Source: Nostoc sp. CENA543
GTDB taxonomy: Bacteria; Cyanobacteriota; Cyanobacteriia; Cyanobacteriales; Nostocaceae
DNA length: 64,000 bases
Assembly: GCF_002896875.1 (NCBI RefSeq)
Contig: NZ_CP023278.1
Span: 2,418,001-2,482,000, forward strand
Reading direction: 5' to 3'
Position numbers and translations under genes: made by a program. Under the pieces are notes generated by a model. It was not told the DNA's origin. It did not search any database and saw only the letters and a list, made by a program, of their open reading frames with translations. This document shows positions 33,338 to 42,232 of the stretch, piece by piece. Numbering within the stretch: position 1 is the stretch's first letter; every line of letters starts with the position of its first letter.

Positions 33338-34078
33338 ATGCTCCGAACGACAATTTATAGTCTTGCTTTAGGCAGTTTTGTTCTCGCCAGTGGAGCAAGT
33401 GCTGTTTCCCTAAAAACTCAACCTGTTCAGTTAAAGTCAACAACTACTACCTATCTTCTGGGACAATTTTTCCCAGGACAATATAATCGTCCTCCTAGAC
33501 CGTATAATCGTCCTGTGCAGTCTTTTCCCCAAAGACCATATAATCCAGAAACATCAAATCCTGGCTCTTTTGGTGGACAACCAAATCAGGGTTTTCCTGG
33601 TGGACAATCAAATCCTGGTTCTTCCGGTGGACAACCAAATCAAGGTTTTCCTAGTGAACCATCAAATCCCAGTTCTTCTGGTGGAAAATCTAACTCGAAT
33701 GCTGCTGCTATCGAAGAGTCAGTTCTCAACCAAATCAACCAATATAGAGCTTCCATAAATCTACCGGCACTGACACGCAATTCTGCTATCGATGAACAGG
33801 CTAGAATTCATAGCCAAAATATGGCTAGCGGTAAAGTTCCCTTTAGTCATCAGGGTTCTACACAGAGATTTCAAGCAACTGGTATTGCTTACAAAACCGC
33901 CAGTGAAAATGTTGCTTACAACCAAGATAGAGACGCAGCAACAAGTGCTGTAAAAGGCTGGTTAAACAGTCCAGGACACCTGACTAACATCAAAAGCAAT
34001 ACTAATTTGACTGGTATTGGTGTTGCAGTCAATGGCCGAGGTGTAGTTTATCTCACACAAATTTTCATGCGCTCATAG
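33338..34078 (+). CDS. CAP-domain (SCP/PR1) secreted protein
   Basis: 246 residues. Signal peptide (IYSLALGSFVLASGASAVS), then a Pro/Gly/Asn/Gln-rich linker (residues ~45-125) with repeats of the type P-N-Q-G-F-P-G-G-Q-S-N-P-G, then the CAP domain: QINQYRASINLPALTRN, HSQNMASGKVPFSHQG, SENVAYN and WLNSPGHLTNI. The His and Glu of the CAP cavity are present. It is probably extracellular. A paralogue without the linker follows 158 bp downstream. Confidence 0.88.
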   Translation: MLRTTIYSLALGSFVLASGASAVSLKTQPVQLKSTTTTYLLGQFFPGQYNRPPRPYNRPVQSFPQRPYNPETSNPGSFGGQPNQGFPGGQSNPGSSGGQPNQGFPSEPSNPSSSGGKSNSNAAAIEESVLNQINQYRASINLPALTRNSAIDEQARIHSQNMASGKVPFSHQGSTQRFQATGIAYKTASENVAYNQDRDAATSAVKGWLNSPGHLTNIKSNTNLTGIGVAVNGRGVVYLTQIFMRS

Positions 34079-34236
34079 ACTAAACTAAGGAATTTTAGAT
34101 TTTGGATTGAATAATCTAAAATCTAAAATTCTTCTGGCTTCTGCCACTGATGAATATTCAAAAGTATCCTGTTATATATTCCAGGATATAGAAGTTAGAG
34201 TATAGGTCTTATAGTATGTACACAAAGTAATTTCGC

Positions 34237-34782
34237 ATGTCCCGACAACCTGCTTTTGGCATCGCTTTAAGTACGCTTGTCCTTTCTGGAGTATTACTTG
34301 CTCCTTCGATACCAGGCCACACGTCTACACAGTCACCTAATGATGAGCAATCGTTGTCGGCTGTCTCTCGTCAAGTGGCTACCTCCAACAGCTATCAAAC
34401 TACTGCTTTAGAGAAATCAGTGTTTGAGCAAATTAATCGTTATCGGGTATCAAGAAAGTTGCCAAAGCTAACCTTAAATGCTAGCATCACTCGCCAAGCC
34501 AGAATTCATAGTCGCAACATGGCTAGAGGTCAGGCACCATTTAGTCATGAAGGATTTGAGAGGAGAGTTTACGCTCTTCCCTTGAGGTACAAGAGTGCTG
34601 CGGAAAATCTCGCTTTTAATCGAGGATACAATGATCCTGCTAATCAAGCTGTGGTTGGCTGGTTAGAAAGTCCAGGACATTTGAAGAATATCCAAGGTAA
34701 TTACAATCTTACAGGAATTGGTGTCGCTACGAACCAAAAAGGAGAAGTTTATCTCACACAGATTTTTCTGCGTACTCCCTAG
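34237..34782 (+). CDS. CAP-domain (SCP/PR1) secreted protein, short paralogue
   Basis: 181 residues. Signal peptide (FGIALSTLVLSGVLLAPS), a short linker and a CAP domain: QINRYRVSRKLPKLTLN, HSRNMARGQAPFSHEG, AENLAFN and WLESPGHLKNI, ending in YLTQIFLRTP. The CAP part is closely similar to the one upstream, so this is a tandem duplication, with the Pro/Gly linker gained or lost in one copy. Confidence 0.88.
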   Translation: MSRQPAFGIALSTLVLSGVLLAPSIPGHTSTQSPNDEQSLSAVSRQVATSNSYQTTALEKSVFEQINRYRVSRKLPKLTLNASITRQARIHSRNMARGQAPFSHEGFERRVYALPLRYKSAAENLAFNRGYNDPANQAVVGWLESPGHLKNIQGNYNLTGIGVATNQKGEVYLTQIFLRTP

Positions 34783-34962
34783 TGGGGAAATGTAAAAGGC
34801 AAAAGGTAAAAGGCAAAAGAAAGAATTAACGCTTGATTTTGCTGGGTTTTCGCCTATTTTCAGGGATTGCTGAATTTATGCAGTGCTGCACTAGACGGCA
34901 TTGGGGCTTTTCTGCACAATAATGATGTATTGTCTAACTGCATAGATTATTTTACGTAATTC

Positions 34963-35592
34963 ATGACATTACAAGATTTTCAAGTAAGCGATCGCGATTT
35001 GAGTGACGCTGCGTTATCCCAATATTTACAATCGGAAGTATTGGCTGTTGATACGGAAACTATGGGATTGTTACCACAGCGCGATCGCTTGTGTCTAGTC
35101 CAGTTGTGTAATTCCCAAGGCCAAGTAACAGCTATTCGCATAGCCAAAGGACAAACAGCAGCACCCAATTTAAAAACGCTGCTAGAAGCTGATAATATCC
35201 TCAAAATATTTCACTTTGCACGGTTTGATGTTGCCACGTTACGTTACCATTTAGACATTCATGTGCAACCAGTTTTTTGTACTAAGATTGCTAGTAAATT
35301 AGCTCGTACTTACACCAATCGACATGGACTTAAGGATGTAGTGCAAGAGTTAGAGAATGTAGAACTCGATAAATCTGCTCAAAGTTCTGATTGGGGTAAC
35401 GCCAGCAATTTATCTGAGGCGCAACTGAGTTACGCTGCTAATGATGTCCGTTATTTAATTGGTGTGCAACAGAAGTTAACCGCCATGTTACAAAGGGAAG
35501 AAAGATGGGAACTTGCTCAACAATGCTTTCAAGTTCTACCCACAATTGTTGCTCTGGATTTATTACAATTCAAAGATTTGTTTGAGCATTAG
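34963..35592 (+). CDS. Ribonuclease D-like 3'-5' exonuclease
   Basis: 209 residues with only the DEDD catalytic domain: Exo I AVDTETMGL, Exo II IFHFARFDVATL and Exo III YAANDVRYLIGVQ (the Tyr makes it DEDDy). No HRDC domain, so it is shorter than E. coli RNase D (about 375). Likely role is 3' trimming of tRNA or other RNA. A TAATGAC heptamer array follows downstream. Confidence 0.88.
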   Translation: MTLQDFQVSDRDLSDAALSQYLQSEVLAVDTETMGLLPQRDRLCLVQLCNSQGQVTAIRIAKGQTAAPNLKTLLEADNILKIFHFARFDVATLRYHLDIHVQPVFCTKIASKLARTYTNRHGLKDVVQELENVELDKSAQSSDWGNASNLSEAQLSYAANDVRYLIGVQQKLTAMLQREERWELAQQCFQVLPTIVALDLLQFKDLFEH

Positions 35593-35716
35593 TCAAATAG
35601 TCAACAGTCAACAGTCAATAGTCAACAGTCAAAGATATCCTTTAGATAGAACATATCTAGGAAATCAACTATAGGCAATATCAGCCAAGATTTAAAGTTT
35701 AATTCCTGGATAATTC

Positions 35717-35803
35717 TAATGACTAATGACTAATGACTAATGACTAATGACTAATGACTAATGACTAATGACTAATGACTAATGACTAATGACTAATGAC
35801 TAA
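35717..35803. repeat. TAATGAC heptamer array, about 12 copies
   Basis: The heptamer TAATGAC is repeated without error for 87 bp and ends exactly at the stop codon (TGA, minus strand) of the rhodanese gene. It is the longest pure STRR run in the window. Confidence 0.95.
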
Positions 35804-36259
35804 TCACACATCCTTTTGTTGTGTCTCTACATGATTCTTGAGGCGATCAACAACATTATAGTCGTCTGCACCGGCGGGGGTTTGGGATTCGATAATACCT
35901 TCTGTCGGGCCGCCAATTGCTTTCCATGCGGCTAAACCGCCTTGGAGTTCTGATATGTGTTCAAAACCGGCAGAACGAAGCTTTCTTGCTGCTTCTGCGG
36001 TTTGTTGTTCTGTTGCACCGTAGACATAGATATCACGGCTTTTATCTAAAGAGGGTACAGCACGATCTACCACTTCATCTATTGGCATTGTCATTGCACC
36101 CATGATATGACCTTCATTATAAGTGGGGCGATCGCGGACATCCAAAATTGTAAAAGCCGGTTCACCCCATTCGAGACGGGATTTAACTACATGAACGTCA
36201 GTTTTTGCTTCTACAGGGGGTTGTGGAGGAATTACACCACCGAATAAATTGTTATTCAT
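35804..36259 (-). CDS. Rhodanese-domain protein
   Basis: 151 residues with one rhodanese domain: FTILDVRDRPTYNEGHIMGA and the active loop IYVYGATEQQT, where the catalytic Cys of sulfurtransferases would be expected but Gly-Ala is found. It is therefore likely a catalytically inactive, binding-type rhodanese. AARKLRSAGFEHISELQGGLAAWK completes the fold. No partner is evident. Confidence 0.85.
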   Translation of the reverse strand: MNNNLFGGVIPPQPPVEAKTDVHVVKSRLEWGEPAFTILDVRDRPTYNEGHIMGAMTMPIDEVVDRAVPSLDKSRDIYVYGATEQQTAEAARKLRSAGFEHISELQGGLAAWKAIGGPTEGIIESQTPAGADDYNVVDRLKNHVETQQKDV

Positions 36260-36405
36260 ACCTTAACTATTACTTGTCAATTGCATTATTTGCAATTTAC
36301 CTAATTATCTCTATTTCAGTTCTCTGGCTACGGTATGAAGAACGGTAAGTTCTCAAGATAGATTTATAATCAGGTCTCTGTTTTGATTGTTATTTAATCA
36401 GGTAA

Positions 36406-38718
36406 TTATTGGGCTTGATTGTCTGCAATTGCTAAAAATAATTTATCCTCTATTTGCTTTTTTAACTCCTTTTGGATATTTACCTGAATTCGCAAACAAT
36501 CGATGATTAATTTGTTAGCATATAAGTATTTTTTCAATATCCCTAATTGTAAATCTCTCCACTGCCAGTTATGACCAATATTGCGATATTTAATGAGATT
36601 ATCTCTTAATCTTTTTTCCCAAATATTACAGTTTGCTTGCCACCATAAATAAAATTTATCAGGATTACTTTCTGTACAAGGTAATTGTTTCTTAATCTGG
36701 TAAAGTTCTCGCTTAAACTCTCCATCTCCTACTAAATCAATAGCTTCATCAAAAGTAATATTCAAAAGACGAGCTTGATTAAAAATATGAGTATAACTAC
36801 AGTTATTGTCAAAGGCTAATTTTAAATCATCAATACAATTGAGAATATTAAACAGCATTTTATCCAGTGCTAATTCTGAATTAAATCCTAAATTACCTAT
36901 AAATTCCCACTCAAATAAGTAATTTTCTATATCGCCTGAAGCCGCACTACAAACAAAGTAAAATGCACGTAAAGCAGTGTCATTATTGTTAATTTTTACA
37001 GACTTTGCCTTTTGATTTAACCAGGTAAGATAAGCTTGGATTTGTTCATCATGATATACAAGATCAGCAATATGATTACTCATATAAACGATAGCTTCAT
37101 CAGCCCTAAAAAGCATATTCATGATCAACAAAAATACATGATACCAACGCTCTTGGGTGATGTAATTGATTAATGATTCATCAACTAGATTACAGGACTT
37201 CTCTAAAACATCTCTAGCTGTAAGATACTCTAATAAACCTAAATGAGCAAAAGAGTATACACCCCTGGCTCTTTCTACTAGTAAGCTATCTTGAAAAATC
37301 AGTCCTTGTAAAGCTGATTTGTGGTCTAGGGGTGTTAATGATTGCTGTAGGCTAGAATTATTAATATTCGGTAAGACTTCAGCTAGCAATTGTTGAATTC
37401 TTTCTTGTTCAAAAAAATACTCTCCATTAGTAAAGGTGGTAGCAGCAATGTGAGCAATTAATTTTTTCTTACTACTCAAATTCAAGTTAGTATAAAAATC
37501 ATCTCTTTTAATCCCTCTGGTTTCATCCCAGCGAGACAGTAAAACATTCAAGACTTGCTCATATAAATTCACCTGTTTGAATGTAAACTGCCCCTTAGCT
37601 TGAAATGATAAACATATTAAATGTAGCAATAAAGGGACTCTGGCTAATTCTCGAATGCGCTGATTTTCTGGTAAATTGAGGTTTTGAATAAATAATTTAC
37701 TATTAGTTTCTCCATCAATGACAGATTGATGAGCCACTTCAACTAACCAATTCTGAACATAAATTTCTATTTGTTTGTCATTAAAATCTGCTAACTCAAC
37801 CTCAGTAAATCCAGGAAACCGATATTTATAAGCAGAAATGCGACAGCTAATGACAAATTGATTTTTGTAATAAATTTGAGTAAATTTGCGTATTTCTCTG
37901 GTGACTATATCTGTGTGTTCTAAAGGTACTTCATCGAGTCCATCTAAGATAATGAGAACACTGCCGCGACTAAGTATAGATAAAGTGGCTTTCTCATCTA
38001 CATCACAACAACTTAAACTGTGGCTGATGTATTGTAAAAGATTGAATTCTCCTTCATCTTGAGCATCTTCGGCAAATTCTTTTAACCGCACAAACACAGG
38101 AACTAGGTGTGGTTGAAATTTACCTTGATTGCAAGCGATCGCCAAATACTGTAAAAATGTAGTCTTACCAGAACCAGATTTTCCCAGTAACATTAACTTG
38201 GGCGATCGCAATACAACCTCTAACCCTGGTAATGTATTGCAGTTATTATTGCCATTCAAAGGTGAATTCTCCCTCAAATCAGCTATATCGCGCCATTTTT
38301 GGCTCGTTACTTCTGGTAATACTTCCACAGGAGTGTAAATTTCCTCTAGCGGTATTGCTCGCGCCACATCTAGCATTTGTAGCGTGCTGCACTGATCTTG
38401 AATTTTTTCTTGATATTTTTGGCGTAGTTCGCTAGCTAGAGCATTGATATCAGCTTTTTGAGAAGTCAGAGAAGATGTAATTTCTGATACATCAGAATAA
38501 TCCATGCCAGCAACTTGTTGCCAAGACAGTCCTAGTTGTTGGCAAATTTGCACAAAACAACTACGAGAAACAGGTTCACCCGCAAAAAACTTAGATACTG
38601 GTTGGCGTGTGATACCCAATGCTGTGGCTAATTTTTGCTGACTCAAGGTTTTGTCTGTTAAAGCTGTCTTTGCAGCTTTAATTCCTTCTGGTGATGCTTT
38701 GAGTCCTCGGCTTGTCAT
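36406..38718 (-). CDS. HTH-NACHT NTPase
   Basis: 770 residues. An N-terminal Cro/XRE-like helix-turn-helix (TLSQQKLATALGITRQPVS, about residues 22-42) and short linker lead to a NACHT NTPase: Walker A LGKSGSGKTTFL (about 178-189), Walker B VLIILDGLDEV (about 248-258) and the NACHT winged-helix part to ~480. The C-terminal ~270 residues are helical with no recognised repeats. Bacterial NACHT proteins include proven anti-phage factors, so defence or a transcriptional switch is possible. A palindrome 56-85 bp upstream of the start may be its own operator. Confidence 0.85.
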   Translation of the reverse strand: MTSRGLKASPEGIKAAKTALTDKTLSQQKLATALGITRQPVSKFFAGEPVSRSCFVQICQQLGLSWQQVAGMDYSDVSEITSSLTSQKADINALASELRQKYQEKIQDQCSTLQMLDVARAIPLEEIYTPVEVLPEVTSQKWRDIADLRENSPLNGNNNCNTLPGLEVVLRSPKLMLLGKSGSGKTTFLQYLAIACNQGKFQPHLVPVFVRLKEFAEDAQDEGEFNLLQYISHSLSCCDVDEKATLSILSRGSVLIILDGLDEVPLEHTDIVTREIRKFTQIYYKNQFVISCRISAYKYRFPGFTEVELADFNDKQIEIYVQNWLVEVAHQSVIDGETNSKLFIQNLNLPENQRIRELARVPLLLHLICLSFQAKGQFTFKQVNLYEQVLNVLLSRWDETRGIKRDDFYTNLNLSSKKKLIAHIAATTFTNGEYFFEQERIQQLLAEVLPNINNSSLQQSLTPLDHKSALQGLIFQDSLLVERARGVYSFAHLGLLEYLTARDVLEKSCNLVDESLINYITQERWYHVFLLIMNMLFRADEAIVYMSNHIADLVYHDEQIQAYLTWLNQKAKSVKINNNDTALRAFYFVCSAASGDIENYLFEWEFIGNLGFNSELALDKMLFNILNCIDDLKLAFDNNCSYTHIFNQARLLNITFDEAIDLVGDGEFKRELYQIKKQLPCTESNPDKFYLWWQANCNIWEKRLRDNLIKYRNIGHNWQWRDLQLGILKKYLYANKLIIDCLRIQVNIQKELKKQIEDKLFLAIADNQAQ

Positions 38719-38773
38719 ACTCCCAGAAAATATTTTATTAAACGCTAAAGATATGTCTCTGTACGTAGACGCA

Positions 38774-38803
38774 CTCCGGATAAAGACTCGTATATATCCG
38801 GAG
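38774..38803. promoter_or_regulatory. Candidate operator palindrome upstream of the HTH-NACHT gene
   Basis: CTCCGGATA (38774-38782) and TATCCGGAG (38795-38803) match perfectly with a 12-nt gap. The centre lies about 70 bp before the NACHT start, well placed for binding by the gene's own helix-turn-helix. This is inference. Confidence 0.55.
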
Positions 38804-38992
38804 AAAGATTCTTCATGGGATATTTCAGAGTAGGGTATGGTAGATGGATTTTGAGTTGAAACGATTCAATGGCTGGAATTTTTCAGCCATCTGCCAGCAG
38901 TTAGAGAATGATTGATGGGTAGAGGAACACACTGAAAATTAAAGTTTCTCTTAACTGTGAAGATTACCAATTATAGCATCAAAGCATAAAAA

Positions 38993-39029
38993 CATACCAA
39001 ACTCATACAAAAATCATACATTTGGTATG
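38993..39029. promoter_or_regulatory. CATACCAAA inverted repeat
   Basis: CATACCAAA (38993-39001) and TTTGGTATG (39021-39029) match perfectly; the gap contains two further CATACA steps and AGTATGA follows. It may be a protein-binding site for either flanking gene, or a structural repeat. Confidence 0.45.
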
Positions 39030-39325
39030 CAGTATGACAGCTGAAGTTTTGAGAAATTTAATGGAAAATTAAGTGTAGTTCAGTAGTACAGAGGCAGTGT
39101 ATAGCGACAACTAGCTGTAAGTTTAAGTAATTGCAGAAGTAGGCGATCATGAACCGTGTACACCAGAACAAACAAATAGACGTTGGGCAAGAAAATTTTG
39201 GATTTTAGATTTTGGATTAGCTTATCATCTAGAATCCAAAATCTAAGATTTAAAATACTTATTCCCAATTCGTTGTTTTCTATACAGTTAATTAACTTGC
39301 CAAGTTAACATAAGGCTAAAACAAT

Positions 39326-40030
39326 ATGGTGACGCTGACCGCTTCAAATCCTAAAATTCTTGTTGTAGACGATGATTTTGGTGTTCGTAACCTGATATAT
39401 CGCTTTTTAGGTCGCAAGTATCAAATCGAGTCAGCTGCTGATGGTAAAACAGCTTTGGCGTTATTTGAGCAGTTTGATCCTGCTTTAGTAATTCTTGATT
39501 GGAACTTACCAGATACAAGTGGTTATAAACTTTGTCAAGAAATGCAGAGTCGGAATAACGTCTTAGTGATGATTCTCAGTGGGAGGACAGAAGAAAACGA
39601 CAGAATCAAAATCATGGCTGCTGGTGCTGATGATTTTATTACTAAACCCTTTAGCCTCGCTGAAATTGAAGTGAGAGTCCAAGCACTTTTAAGACGCATT
39701 CGTTCTATTAAACCATCTCCCTCGCAACGTTTAATTTTCAAACAACTAGCAATTAACCCAGATGGTAGAGAAGTCACCCTAAATGATAAACCCCTAAACT
39801 TAACAGCTTTGGAGTTTAATATCTTACACTTTTTAGCTAGTCATCCTGGTCAAGCCTGGAGTCGTCCCCAACTCATCCAAAAAATTTGGGGTTGCGACTA
39901 TGTGGGAGATGGCAGAGTAGTTGATGTTCACATCGGTCAGTTGCGGAAAAAATTAGAAGCTGATACTAGTGTGCCGGAGTTTATCAAAACTGTGCGGGGT
40001 TACGGTTATAAGTTTGAAATCCCTGAATAA
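39326..40030 (+). CDS. OmpR-type response regulator
   Basis: 234 residues. Receiver domain with acidic pocket VVDDD, phospho-acceptor D58 in VILDWNLPD, and the switch Lys in FITKPF; then a winged-helix DNA-binding domain (LTALEFNILHFLASHPGQAWSR-type recognition, seen as LTALEFNILHFL, and VVDVHIGQLRKKL, VRGYGYKFE). No histidine kinase gene is next to it, so the partner and the target genes are unknown. The receiver's output linker is short. Confidence 0.93.
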   Translation: MVTLTASNPKILVVDDDFGVRNLIYRFLGRKYQIESAADGKTALALFEQFDPALVILDWNLPDTSGYKLCQEMQSRNNVLVMILSGRTEENDRIKIMAAGADDFITKPFSLAEIEVRVQALLRRIRSIKPSPSQRLIFKQLAINPDGREVTLNDKPLNLTALEFNILHFLASHPGQAWSRPQLIQKIWGCDYVGDGRVVDVHIGQLRKKLEADTSVPEFIKTVRGYGYKFEIPE

Positions 40031-40130
40031 AAGGCTGAGAAATTTATCTGAATTCGTCCGTTGTTTTTGAATAAAAGTGTTCCCTATTTTTGATTGTTTT
40101 TCTCAGCCAAAACTGTATGGAGTTTATTAA

Positions 40131-40919
40131 TTATGCTCCCATGCCAGAATAACGTTTTAATCCCGCACGCCATAGCCAGCGATTTGCACCTAAAAATATT
40201 AATATCCAGGCAATTAGTGAGAGAAATCCCCTTGTCATATCTACAGGTATACCAACTAAAATACTGGTAGGAAAATCGATGAGATATGGAAAGGGTGTAA
40301 ATAAAACTACCTCTCGAATAGGTGCCGGAAAAACTTCTAAAGGAGCAATTAAACCTGATAAAAAAAGATAAAATAAAAACCAAAAATTCTCTATCGCATT
40401 AGCTCTTTCTGTCCAAAAAGCAAACATAGCAAAGGTGTATTGAATCACAAACCTTAACATAAAAGCTAAACTAACAGCTAAGGCAAATAACAATACCTGA
40501 CCCAAATTAGGCAGCCAAAATGCTTGGGGATATAGAAAGAAAAACAGGACTATTAATATAATTGCAAAGGGTATGCGAGCCACTCTTTCTGAAAGATGAG
40601 AGGCGACATGATGCCACACTGGGTCTAGAGGTTGTAATAATTTGGGAGATAATTTACCTTCTACCACTTCCCTTTCAAACTCCCAAATTACCCAAACAAC
40701 GGAAATTTGTCTCACTACAAAAACTGTCAAAAAATAACGCGCAAATTCAACAGAAGATAAACCAAACTGTCCACTTTGGGAAGCTTTAATCCAAACCCCC
40801 ATTAAAATAATCGGCAAAGAACCGGACAAAACCCATAAAATCAGTTCTGCTCGGTACTCCACCATATAAGCGTAATAAACTGTCAGTAAAGTCAGAGCTT
40901 TTCTAATAATGCTTTTCAT
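40131..40919 (-). CDS. ABC-2 type transporter permease
   Basis: 262 residues with six predicted membrane helices (for example FAIILIVLFFFLYP, NFWFLFYLFLSGLIAPLEVF and FLSLIAWILIFLGA). The cytoplasmic motif VVEGKLSPKLLQPLDPVWHH is typical of this ABC-2 subfamily. It pairs with the ATP-binding protein gene ending 209 bp upstream on the same strand (41129-42109). The substrate is not determined. Confidence 0.88.
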   Translation of the reverse strand: MKSIIRKALTLLTVYYAYMVEYRAELILWVLSGSLPIILMGVWIKASQSGQFGLSSVEFARYFLTVFVVRQISVVWVIWEFEREVVEGKLSPKLLQPLDPVWHHVASHLSERVARIPFAIILIVLFFFLYPQAFWLPNLGQVLLFALAVSLAFMLRFVIQYTFAMFAFWTERANAIENFWFLFYLFLSGLIAPLEVFPAPIREVVLFTPFPYLIDFPTSILVGIPVDMTRGFLSLIAWILIFLGANRWLWRAGLKRYSGMGA

Positions 40920-41128
40920 GGAAATTTGAATTTTGTAGCTTTAGCTTACCTTAGGGTATTTTCAAGTCAGAACAAGATAAATAACTAAAGGTTTTTAGAG
41001 AGAAATAAAGTTATCTTTACGAGACACTCCGCGAACAGAAAAGGACTAAAGTCCTTACTACGAACTGAATCTATATTATTTTTCAATTATTTAACATAAT
41101 TTTGTTTTTTCCTGTCGTTCTACTTAAT
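40920..41128. repeat. GTCTCGTAGAGA-family repeat, copy 2, between ABC genes
   Basis: TTAGAGAGAAATAAAGTTAT, then CTTTACGAGACACTCCGCGA and the palindrome AAGGACTAAAGTCCTT (about 40993-41062), in the same order as at 4071-4150. It splits the two genes of the ABC exporter, so their cotranscription would pass through a hairpin. Confidence 0.65.
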
Positions 41129-42109
41129 TTACACAACTCCTGCTTGAAAAACACGTCCAATAACTTCTTCTATCGGCGGTTCTGTAACTGTTAAATCTAT
41201 CACTTCTAATTCTGTTAAAATCTGGGTAACTGTGCGCGTTAGAGTTTCTTGCTGTACCATAAAACACACAGAACGACCATCTAAATTCTGCACATCGCCA
41301 TACATTTTGAGTTTTTCTAGCGGTAAAGCTTGGGTTAATTCTACATGAACTTCTCGATAGGGGGCAAAACGTTCTAAAAGTCCATCTAAGCTGCCGTCAT
41401 ACATAAGTCTACCTTGATGGATGAGCAGCACACGTTGACATAAAGCCGTAATATCTGCCATGTAATGGCTAGTTAATAATACAGTTGCTTGATAACGCTG
41501 ATTGTATTCTCGCAAAAAATCTCTTACTGCTACTTGAGCATTGACATCTAACCCCAAGGTAGGTTCATCTAAAAATAAAACATGGGGACGGTGTAATAAT
41601 GCTGCTAATAATTCTGCCTTCATGCGTTCGCCTAAAGACAGTTTCCGCACTGGCTGTTTAAGTTTATCTTCTAAGGCCAACATTTCTGTTAATTCTCCTA
41701 GCCGTCGCTGGAATTCTTTATCGGAAATGTTGTAGACAGCAGCATTAATTTTCAAGGAATCTATAGCTGGTAAGTCCCAAAGTAGTTGTTGCTTTTGTCC
41801 CATTACCAAGGTAATTTTTTGTAGAAATGCTTCTTGGCGCAAAAAAGGAACATAACCAGCGACTCTGACTGTACCGCCAGAGGGGTGAATGAGTCCGGTG
41901 AGCATTTTAAGTGTAGTGGTTTTTCCTGCACCATTTGGCCCTAAAAAACCCACAACTTCCCCAGGAGTAATTTCAAAAGAAACATCCTGAACTGCATGAA
42001 TAGAACGATAAGTACGGCGGAAAAAGTGGTTAATTGTGCCTTTAATTCCCGGCTCTTTTACTGCCACTGGATAGGATTTACTTAAGTTTTCGGCAATAAT
42101 AATTGACAT
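41129..42109 (-). CDS. ABC-2 transporter ATP-binding protein
   Basis: 326 residues from the ATG at 42109 (MSIIIAENLSKSYPV); an ATG 26 codons earlier adds a non-conserved hydrophobic stretch. Walker A GPNGAGKTT, Q-loop VMGQKQQL, signature LSLGERMKAE and Walker B VLFLDEPTLGLD are complete. The ~80-residue C-terminal tail follows the H-loop (TSHYMAD). It powers the permease encoded at 40131-40919, probably exporting a lipid, polysaccharide or drug-like compound. Confidence 0.92.
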   Translation of the reverse strand: MSIIIAENLSKSYPVAVKEPGIKGTINHFFRRTYRSIHAVQDVSFEITPGEVVGFLGPNGAGKTTTLKMLTGLIHPSGGTVRVAGYVPFLRQEAFLQKITLVMGQKQQLLWDLPAIDSLKINAAVYNISDKEFQRRLGELTEMLALEDKLKQPVRKLSLGERMKAELLAALLHRPHVLFLDEPTLGLDVNAQVAVRDFLREYNQRYQATVLLTSHYMADITALCQRVLLIHQGRLMYDGSLDGLLERFAPYREVHVELTQALPLEKLKMYGDVQNLDGRSVCFMVQQETLTRTVTQILTELEVIDLTVTEPPIEEVIGRVFQAGVV

Positions 42110-42232
42110 GATAATCCGATTTGATGATTGAAGGTAATGGGGATTGGATATTGGGGAAAATAGTACAATTATACTTACTTTTTTCAAAAATCAAATAGGA
42201 GTCTGATATAAGTAGTTAAAACAATCAATTAA

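Larger units (their letters stand above)
38719..39325. other. Divergent spacer between NACHT and response-regulator genes
   Basis: No convincing gene. It holds two perfect 9-bp inverted repeats (38774-38803 and 38993-39029) and an AATCCAAAATCTAA / TTAGATTTTGGATT foldback (39201-39246) made of heptamer-type sequence. Confidence 0.6.
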
